Source: an uncultured Ruminococcus sp. (lineage in GTDB: Bacteria; Bacillota; Clostridia; Oscillospirales; Acutalibacteraceae). From it: a DNA stretch of 11,968 bases. The translations under genes and the position numbers were made by a program. Where the stretch lies: positions 1-11,968 of the forward strand of contig CADCON010000197.1 in the NCBI GenBank assembly GCA_902803035.1, read 5' to 3'. Positions 7,632 to 11,968 of the stretch are shown in pieces (within the stretch, counting starts at the first letter, position 1; each line of letters opens with the position of its first letter). The notes under the pieces are model-generated. The model was given only the letters and a program-made list of their open reading frames with translations, ran no database searches and was not told the DNA's origin.

Positions 7632-7680
7632 TTTCCTTTACGTTTAAAATTCTGCCATTCTTTCACGCTGCCGGAAGCCT

Positions 7681-7764
7681 GATACGACTTGTCAATCAAA
7701 AGCAGACATGATTGGCGTTCTGTTTCCAATCGACAATGAGTATGATGTAAACATTACATCAGGT
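7681..7764 (-). ncRNA. Possible structured leader of the purF mRNA
   Basis: Nested complementary segments occur in the leader. CCTGAT (7763-7758) pairs with ATCAGG (7683-7678), TTGTC (7736-7732) with GACAA (7693-7689), and GATTGG (7731-7726) with CCAATC (7715-7710). CAATC can alternatively pair with a second GATTG at 7697-7693. The competing pairs are what a switching leader would show, but the stems are only 5-6 pairs. No known purine, PRPP or other riboswitch core was recognised, and no clear terminator hairpin precedes purF. The outermost stem requires a start at or before 7763. Confidence 0.25.
7743..7761. promoter_or_regulatory. Palindromic operator candidate at the purF transcription start
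   Basis: TGATGTAA-ACA-TTACATCA is a perfect 8-base inverted repeat with a 3-base centre. It begins eight bases downstream of the purF -10 box, so it covers about +1 to +19, where a bound repressor would block transcription. It does not match the GlnR/TnrA, NrdR or CodY consensus as I know them. The same bases could also form an RNA hairpin. The regulator is unknown. Confidence 0.55.
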
Positions 7765-7768
7765 TATT

Positions 7769-7797
7769 ATTATAGATTATTCAGGGAAAAATGTCAA
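7769..7797 (-). promoter_or_regulatory. Consensus sigma-A promoter of purF-purB
   Basis: On the minus strand a perfect TTGACA (7797-7792), 17-base spacer and perfect TATAAT (7774-7769) lie in the gap ahead of purF. Transcription should start near 7762, giving a leader of about 130 bases. A perfect promoter for a biosynthetic operon implies control by repression or attenuation. Confidence 0.85.
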
Positions 7798-7891
7798 ATA
7801 ATTGATGGCAATCCATTTGCAGATTTATTGAGAGAAAATGGAAGAATGATTGTATAAGAGTTCTAAAAATGCAATTGTCTTTTCAGATAAT

Positions 7892-7936
7892 AAAAAAATC
7901 AGGACGCACGGCGGTGATAATGCCCGTGTGTCCTGA
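7892..7936 (-). terminator. Intrinsic terminator after proC
   Basis: On the minus strand, about seven bases after the proC stop, TCAGGACACACGG (7936-7924) pairs with CCGTGCGTCCTGA (7911-7899) with a single mismatch across 13 positions. A run of seven T follows (7898-7892). It ends the glycosyltransferase-plsY-proC cluster and isolates it from purF. Confidence 0.9.
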
Positions 7937-7943
7937 CTGATGA

Positions 7944-8771
7944 TTATTTGGCGAGTGAGCGGGAACGTTCTGTGCAGGCCTTCATCGCCTCGATGACCGC
8001 GCTGCGGAATCCCTTTTCTTCGAGAACGCGGACGGCTTCAATGGTGGTTCCCGCCGGCGAGCATACCATATCCTTGAGTTCGGCAGGATGACGGCCTGTT
8101 TCCAGCACCATCTTCGCGCTTCCCATGACCGCCTGAGCGGCAAAGCGATATGCCTGCGCGCGGGGCATTCCGTCCGCCACTGCCGCGTCCGCCATTGCCT
8201 CGATGAACAGGAAGACATATGCCGGCGAGCTGCCGCTGACCGAAACCACGACGTCCATCAGATTTTCGCTGATCACTTCGGTGATACCAAACCCGCCGAG
8301 AATGGTCCGGACGTATGCCAGCTCCGCGTCCGATACATTGGCGTTGGGGGTGACTGCGGTGATTCCCGCGCCGACCATGGCGGGGGTGTTGGGCATGGTG
8401 CGGACGATTTTCAGGGAATCGCTTCCGAAGCGTCCGGCCAGAGATTCAAGCGTCTGTCCGGGAGCGATGGTGATGATGATCTGCCGATCCGTGACAAAGG
8501 GGGCGATTTCGGTGATAACCTGCGTGTAGTACTGCGGCTTTACAGCCAGAATCAGCACCTCGGCATTCCTGGCTGCCTCCGTATTGTCAGATGTGACGGC
8601 AACGCCGTATTTTTCCTTTACAAAGGATAATCTTTCGCCGCTGACGTCGGTCATGATGATTTCCTCCGGCTTAAAGATACCGCCGGCGACAATGCCGCTC
8701 ATCATGGCCGTTGCCATATTACCGGCTCCGATAAATCCCGCTTTTCTGCTGAATGCTGCTGTATTCTCCAT
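7944..8771 (-). CDS. proC: Pyrroline-5-carboxylate reductase
   Basis: ProC performs the last step of proline synthesis, NAD(P)H-dependent reduction of 1-pyrroline-5-carboxylate to proline, in the cytoplasm. The 275-residue protein has the N-terminal Rossmann nucleotide-binding motif GFIGAGNMATAM at 12-23. AVKPQ follows at 76-80, then MPNTPAMVGAG at 126-136, SGSSPAYVFLFIEA at 179-192 and the family signature near 231-246 ending SPAGTTIEA. Length matches the family (about 270). The AAAGGCGG site lies about ten bases ahead of ATG 8771. It begins 25 bases after plsY and is probably transcribed with it from the promoter at 9488-9516. No proA or proB is in view, so this is a stand-alone proline gene, a common arrangement for proC. 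Confidence 0.96.
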   Translation of the reverse strand: MENTAAFSRKAGFIGAGNMATAMMSGIVAGGIFKPEEIIMTDVSGERLSFVKEKYGVAVTSDNTEAARNAEVLILAVKPQYYTQVITEIAPFVTDRQIIITIAPGQTLESLAGRFGSDSLKIVRTMPNTPAMVGAGITAVTPNANVSDAELAYVRTILGGFGITEVISENLMDVVVSVSGSSPAYVFLFIEAMADAAVADGMPRAQAYRFAAQAVMGSAKMVLETGRHPAELKDMVCSPAGTTIEAVRVLEEKGFRSAVIEAMKACTERSRSLAK

Positions 8772-8796
8772 ATGAATACCGCCTTTCTGTCAATCA

Positions 8797-9462
8797 TTAC
8801 GCCTTCCCGGAATGGGAAAGCTCGTTTTCTTCCGCTTCCCGTCCGAAAAGACGGAAGGAAAACAGGTAGACTCCGTACTGTCGTTTTTCTCTTTGTATGT
8901 AATCGCCGAAATGCCGGTAAATGACAGCGGCGGTGATGATGGCGGCGCCGAAAAGCACCGGCGTTCTGTTCTCAAAGAAAAGAGAACTTCCGAGCATCGT
9001 AGCATAGCTGATCATCACCCGCAGACTGTGGGGGGTAATTCTCAGCACCGTTGAGAAAAAGACAAACGGCACGGCAAGCATGAACAGAATGACCGAATGG
9101 GGACACAATCCGATATAGGTGCCGAATGTGACCGCGATGGCCTTGCCGCCGTGATTTTTCAGCATCGGACTGAAGGCGTGTCCCAGCACAGGCCCTGCCA
9201 GAACGCCCGCGAACATCAGGTTGTCGGGGCTGACATATTTCAGTGCCAGCCAGATGGGAACCGCACCCTTCGCCAGCTCCAGCAGCAGGCAGAAAATACC
9301 GCAGGGAATGCCGACGCAGGTGAACACATTCCCGCACCCCGGATTGCCGTCCTTGCTGATTTTGGTAATATCCTTCTTAAAAAGGAGCTTCGGAATCAGA
9401 TAGCTGTACATCACACTTCCCGAGAAGAATGACACAGCCGTCCAGAATAAATAAGAAAGCAT
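8797..9462 (-). CDS. Divergent PlsY-like glycerol-3-phosphate acyltransferase, integral membrane
   Basis: PlsY transfers an acyl group from acyl-phosphate to glycerol-3-phosphate to form lysophosphatidic acid in the cytoplasmic membrane. This 221-residue protein has several hydrophobic segments (about 5-27, 46-64, 66-98, 108-140 and 168-182) and recognisable versions of the family motifs. These are DGNPGCGN at 38-45 (usually GSGNPGATN), GHAFSP...NHGGKAIAV at 94-111 (usually GHxxPVFLKFKGGKGVAT) and YRHFGDYIQ at 182-190 (usually HRxNIxRL). The conserved His, the GNPG/N pair and GGK are kept, but the GKGVAT part and the third motif differ, so a housekeeping PlsY elsewhere in the genome is possible. 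GGAGGT (9471-9476) with an 8-base spacer supports ATG 9462. It sits between a glycolipid-type glycosyltransferase and proC; the first neighbour supports a membrane lipid role. Substrate preference is uncertain. Confidence 0.82.
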   Translation of the reverse strand: MLSYLFWTAVSFFSGSVMYSYLIPKLLFKKDITKISKDGNPGCGNVFTCVGIPCGIFCLLLELAKGAVPIWLALKYVSPDNLMFAGVLAGPVLGHAFSPMLKNHGGKAIAVTFGTYIGLCPHSVILFMLAVPFVFFSTVLRITPHSLRVMISYATMLGSSLFFENRTPVLFGAAIITAAVIYRHFGDYIQREKRQYGVYLFSFRLFGREAEENELSHSGKA

Positions 9463-9487
9463 TGATCATTACCTCCGTGCGGCAGAC

Positions 9488-9516
9488 ATTATACCACAGC
9501 CGCGTGACATTGTCAA
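9488..9516 (-). promoter_or_regulatory. Consensus sigma-A promoter of plsY-proC
   Basis: On the minus strand a perfect TTGACA (9516-9511), 17-base spacer and perfect TATAAT (9493-9488) fill the 58-base gap between the glycosyltransferase stop and plsY. Transcription would start near 9481, leaving a leader of only about 19 bases that consists mostly of the ribosome binding site. There is no room for extra control between promoter and gene. Confidence 0.85.
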
Positions 9517-9520
9517 TTTA

Positions 9521-10663
9521 TTATTTTAATGAATATTTTTCTATAATAAAACGGCATATATCGTCAGCGGCGTCGGGATTGCAATTTTTCCTCTGCGCGG
9601 CGAGCATTTTCTGTTGTTTGTCCTTATCCTGCCAAAGGTCGTAGGCGGCGTCGGCAATCGCTTCCGGGGAAGCGTTCGCGCCCGGGCACACCGACATTCC
9701 TCTGGAAGAGAAGAATTGGGCGTTGATGGTTTCACACCCCGGTATCGGCGGCGTATGCACAAGAAGGACGTTTTTGACCGCCGCTTCGGTGGAGGTGAGG
9801 CCGCCGGGCTTGGTGAACACCATGTCCGCCGCGTCCATAAAGAGTGCGACCTTGTCGGTAAAGGGCTGCAGAATCACGTCCGGAATGTCAGAAAAGACCT
9901 TTTCGAGATGTGTTTTCATCGACTCATTCCTGCCGCAGAGAATGATGATTCTTGCGTTTCGGCTGAATTTCTCATATAAGGCGCGCGTCATTCCTTCCAG
10001 CCCGCCAAATCCCATGCTGCCCGACATCATGAGAAGGATGGGCTTGTCGTCCGGCAGACGCAGGAGCGAACGCGCCTCGGCACGTCCGGTTTTTCCTTTG
10101 AATCGGTCGCTGACCGGAATGCCGAACGGGAGCAGGCGATCTTCAGGTATTTTTCTGGAATAAAAATCCTCCGCGAGGTCCTTGTGCGGAATGACAAAAA
10201 AGTCCGGTCTCGTTTCCTCCCAGAACGGAATGCAGGCATAATCTGTCGCAACGCAGATAAACGGGATATCTGTCATAGAATGCTTTCGCATGGAGGTCAG
10301 GCATTCCGCCGGAAAGAGATGCGGCATGACCGCCACATCATAGCCGCCCTTGTTGATGAAATCAGCCAGTTTTTTGCGGTATAGCGTATTGGCGGCATAC
10401 ACCGGGGATTTGAGGTGAAGATGCCGGGTGTTCAGGTCGCTCACCGCCCGCCCCATTGAATACATCATGCCGAAAACCGAAGGAACCGACGTGGTTATTC
10501 CCACATAGGAATGATTGACGGCTCTGGAAACATTTCTGCCCGCGATAGAGAGCGTATCCACAAAATCACATTCTTCTCCCAGCTTCAGGAACTGATTGTA
10601 AATGGCTTTGCCGGCTGTATTGTGTCCCTCTCCGGTGTTGCAGGACAAAACAAGTATTTTCAC
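9521..10663 (-). CDS. MGDG-synthase/UgtP-like glycosyltransferase, probable diacylglycerol glycosyltransferase
   Basis: The 380-residue protein belongs to the GT28-type family that includes monogalactosyldiacylglycerol synthase and B. subtilis UgtP. These transfer a sugar from a UDP-sugar to diacylglycerol on the inner face of the membrane, making glycolipids or lipoteichoic acid anchors. Visible motifs are the N-terminal glycine loop GEGHN at 11-15, ATDYACIPFW at 139-148, FGIPVSDRF at 180-188 and the C-terminal domain start MSGSMGFGG at 213-221. The donor-binding region KPGGLTSTEA is at 285-294, with PPIPGCETINAQFF at 305-318. No membrane span is seen, consistent with a peripheral enzyme. 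The start codon is GTG at 10663; AAAGGTGA (10671-10678) lies seven bases ahead and the conserved MKILVLS start supports it. plsY follows after 58 bases, without a terminator between. Sugar and acceptor cannot be told from sequence. Confidence 0.9.
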   Translation of the reverse strand: MKILVLSCNTGEGHNTAGKAIYNQFLKLGEECDFVDTLSIAGRNVSRAVNHSYVGITTSVPSVFGMMYSMGRAVSDLNTRHLHLKSPVYAANTLYRKKLADFINKGGYDVAVMPHLFPAECLTSMRKHSMTDIPFICVATDYACIPFWEETRPDFFVIPHKDLAEDFYSRKIPEDRLLPFGIPVSDRFKGKTGRAEARSLLRLPDDKPILLMMSGSMGFGGLEGMTRALYEKFSRNARIIILCGRNESMKTHLEKVFSDIPDVILQPFTDKVALFMDAADMVFTKPGGLTSTEAAVKNVLLVHTPPIPGCETINAQFFSSRGMSVCPGANASPEAIADAAYDLWQDKDKQQKMLAAQRKNCNPDAADDICRFIIEKYSLK

Positions 10664-10704
10664 AGCGTTGTCACCTTTCTGTTTGCAAAGAAAATTTGCT
10701 GAAC

Positions 10705-10733
10705 ATTATAATATGAATTTGTTAAGCCTATAT
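10705..10733 (-). promoter_or_regulatory. Candidate promoter of the glycosyltransferase gene
   Basis: A perfect TATAAT (10710-10705, minus strand) lies about 40 bases ahead of the GTG start. The hexamer 17 bases upstream (ATATAG, 10733-10728) is a poor -35 and borders the inverted CGAATTAAT copy. A weak -35 would suit an activator-dependent promoter, but AT-rich DNA gives such matches by chance. Confidence 0.35.
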
Positions 10734-10854
10734 TAATTCGCAGAATCATAATGAGACGCAATGGGCTTATTTGAACATAGTTTTTAAAGAATTAGTAGAC
10801 CGGACGAATTAATTGTTATTATTATGTGTATTTCGTTGACTTTTTCGAATTAAT
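10732..10854. repeat. Three copies of CGAATTAAT in a divergent promoter region
   Basis: The 9-mer CGAATTAAT occurs on the plus strand at 10805-10813 and 10846-10854 and on the minus strand at 10740-10732. The two direct copies start 41 bases apart, close to four helical turns, and the second lies between the -35 and -10 of the rightward promoter. The inverted copy touches the -35 region of the leftward promoter. No other gene-like content is seen in 10664-10920. Confidence 0.5.
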
Positions 10855-10863
10855 GCTTATAAT
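10836..10863 (+). promoter_or_regulatory. Sigma-A-type promoter of the leucine-rich repeat gene
   Basis: TTGACT (10836-10841), a 16-base spacer and a perfect TATAAT (10858-10863) on the plus strand. Transcription would begin near 10870, leaving a leader of about 50 bases that ends in GGAGGG. A CGAATTAAT copy fills much of the spacer. Confidence 0.75.
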
Positions 10864-10920
10864 AGATTTATTAGGATGTTAATGAATGATAAAAATGGCG
10901 ATTCTACGGAGGGAATGGTA

Positions 10921-11968
10921 ATGGATTCCGGTCTGTTATATAAAATCATGAAAACAGGGTTTTCCTTTGTGTTGATCCTTGCGCTTTCGGCCGCTGTTTT
11001 TTGTGCCGATGCCCGCGTTGTCAGCGCGGAAAGCGCGGCGTCAGCTTCAGTGGATTCGGTCAATCTCAGAAAGGGCAAGTGGGTCTATTCCGTCTATCTT
11101 GACAAAAGCAATGAACGCTATGCCTCGGTGACAAAATATGACGGGGAAGATCTGGAAGTGGTCATCCCCGCCGAATTCAACGGTATCCCGGTCAGATCGG
11201 TCAACCGCGAGGCATTCTGCAACAACAGGTACATCACCGCTGTGACGCTGCCGGACAGCGTGACTGACATAGGAAAATACGCGTTTTACGGGTGTATCGG
11301 TATTCACAGCGTGACGTTTCCTGCGTCCCTGAATACGATCGGCGAAGGGGCTTTCTACGGATGCTGGTCGCTGACCGAAGCGGTTCTTCCGGAGGGAATG
11401 ACAAAAATCGGCAGCTTTGCCTTCTTCAATTGCCGTCATCTGCAAAAGGTGGTTTTTCCCTCCTCACTCAAGAGCATCGGCAACAGCAGCTTTGAAGGCT
11501 GCGGAATGCTGGAAAGTATCGCGTTGAGGGAAAACACCGACACAATAGGCGATATGGCGTTCAAGGGCTGTTCATCGCTGGTCAGTGCGGATCTGTCAAA
11601 CGTCAGACGCATCGGCGCCGGCGTTTTCATGAAATGCGGCGGTCTGGAATCGGTCATTCTTGGCGACAGCATAACGGAGATCCGGCCGGAGAGTTTCATG
11701 GATTGCGGAAGTCTGAAGAAGCTGGTCGTCGGGATAAACGTAAAGACCATCGGCACATCCGCGTTTGAAAACTGCGGATCGCTCACCGCTCTGCCGGAAA
11801 TAGAGGGTCTTGCATCCATTGGTTCGCTTGCCTTCAAGGGATGCTCGTCGCTGAAAGAGGTATCCCTCGGCAGCAACGCCGCGCAATTGGGGATTTGTGC
11901 CTTTTCAGAGTGTACCGGTCTGACGAAAATATTGGTTTCCGAAAAAAACAAGACATTCTCATCATACA
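10921..11968 (+). CDS. Secreted BspA-like leucine-rich repeat protein, C-terminus beyond window
   Basis: The visible 349 residues start with a signal peptide: KIMK, a hydrophobic core at about 13-28, and a likely cleavage after VVSA near residue 36. From about 79 onward there are some eleven tandem repeats of about 23 residues of the BspA/Treponema type (LRR_5), each roughly L-x-x-V-x-L-P-x-S-x-x-x-I-G-x-x-A-F-x-G-C-x-x. Most repeats keep the IG, AF and C positions. Such proteins are exported or surface-attached and in known cases take part in adhesion, but the ligand here is unknown. The sequence runs off the edge in a repeat-cap-like stretch (SEKNKTFSS), so any anchor, dockerin or catalytic domain is unseen. 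GGAGGG (10908-10913) with a 7-base spacer selects ATG 10921; an in-frame ATG at 10915 is too close to it. Confidence 0.92.
   Translation, partial: MDSGLLYKIMKTGFSFVLILALSAAVFCADARVVSAESAASASVDSVNLRKGKWVYSVYLDKSNERYASVTKYDGEDLEVVIPAEFNGIPVRSVNREAFCNNRYITAVTLPDSVTDIGKYAFYGCIGIHSVTFPASLNTIGEGAFYGCWSLTEAVLPEGMTKIGSFAFFNCRHLQKVVFPSSLKSIGNSSFEGCGMLESIALRENTDTIGDMAFKGCSSLVSADLSNVRRIGAGVFMKCGGLESVILGDSITEIRPESFMDCGSLKKLVVGINVKTIGTSAFENCGSLTALPEIEGLASIGSLAFKGCSSLKEVSLGSNAAQLGICAFSECTGLTKILVSEKNKTFSSY

Noticed and set aside
7632..7764. Known purine (xpt-type) or PRPP riboswitch ahead of purF
   Set aside because: I could not find the conserved loop or junction sequences of these classes in the leader, and no terminator or sequestering stem ahead of purF was evident.
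1..11968. Mobile elements, CRISPR arrays, defence genes, toxin-antitoxin pairs, tRNA or rRNA
   Set aside because: No transposase, integrase, terminal inverted repeats, regularly spaced repeats or RNA gene signatures were seen; every substantial open region is explained by a housekeeping or surface protein gene.

Overview
The window looks like chromosomal DNA from a Clostridia-type Firmicute, plausibly a gut or rumen Oscillospiraceae/Ruminococcaceae relative. This is inferred from a TmcAL (YlbM) family tRNA acetate ligase, a Bacillus-type PurF with iron-sulfur cysteines and a propeptide, a UgtP/MGDG-synthase-like glycosyltransferase, PlsY, a BspA-like leucine-rich repeat protein, GGAGG ribosome binding sites and near-consensus sigma-A promoters in AT-rich gaps between moderately GC-rich genes. 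No mobile element, CRISPR array, tRNA or rRNA was seen.

Left part (1-2476): a partial acetate kinase gene (ackA, minus) runs off the left edge and is divergent from tmcAL (plus). Their two promoters lie on top of each other and share the same -10 bases. tmcAL ends at a strong hairpin that also serves the convergent pseudogene. Next (2476-4454, minus) is a membrane-anchored serine beta-lactamase/PBP-like hydrolase with an SH3-like domain. Immediately downstream of it lies a shrunken, frameshifted relative of the same family.

Middle part (4617-7797, minus): purF then purB form a two-gene purine operon, closed by a terminator after purB. A perfect TTGACA-17-TATAAT promoter stands ahead of purF, with a palindrome at the expected start of transcription and a leader of about 130 bases that can fold. 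PurF begins with an unusual cysteine-rich propeptide.

Right part (7892-10663, minus): a glycolipid-type glycosyltransferase, a divergent PlsY-like acyltransferase and proC form a cluster that ends at a terminator. A second perfect consensus promoter sits between the glycosyltransferase and plsY, so plsY-proC can be transcribed separately. The last gene (10921 to the right edge, plus) is the start of a secreted leucine-rich repeat protein, divergent from the glycosyltransferase. The 257-base gap between them carries three copies of CGAATTAAT placed on or near the promoters.

Most of the content is housekeeping: acetate/acetyl-phosphate metabolism, tRNA modification, purine and proline synthesis, and membrane lipid synthesis. 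I see no convincing new multi-gene system. The parts most worth a second look are regulatory (the shared-core divergent promoters, the purF leader and operator, the repeated 9-mer), the PurF cysteine cluster, and the decaying hydrolase pair.
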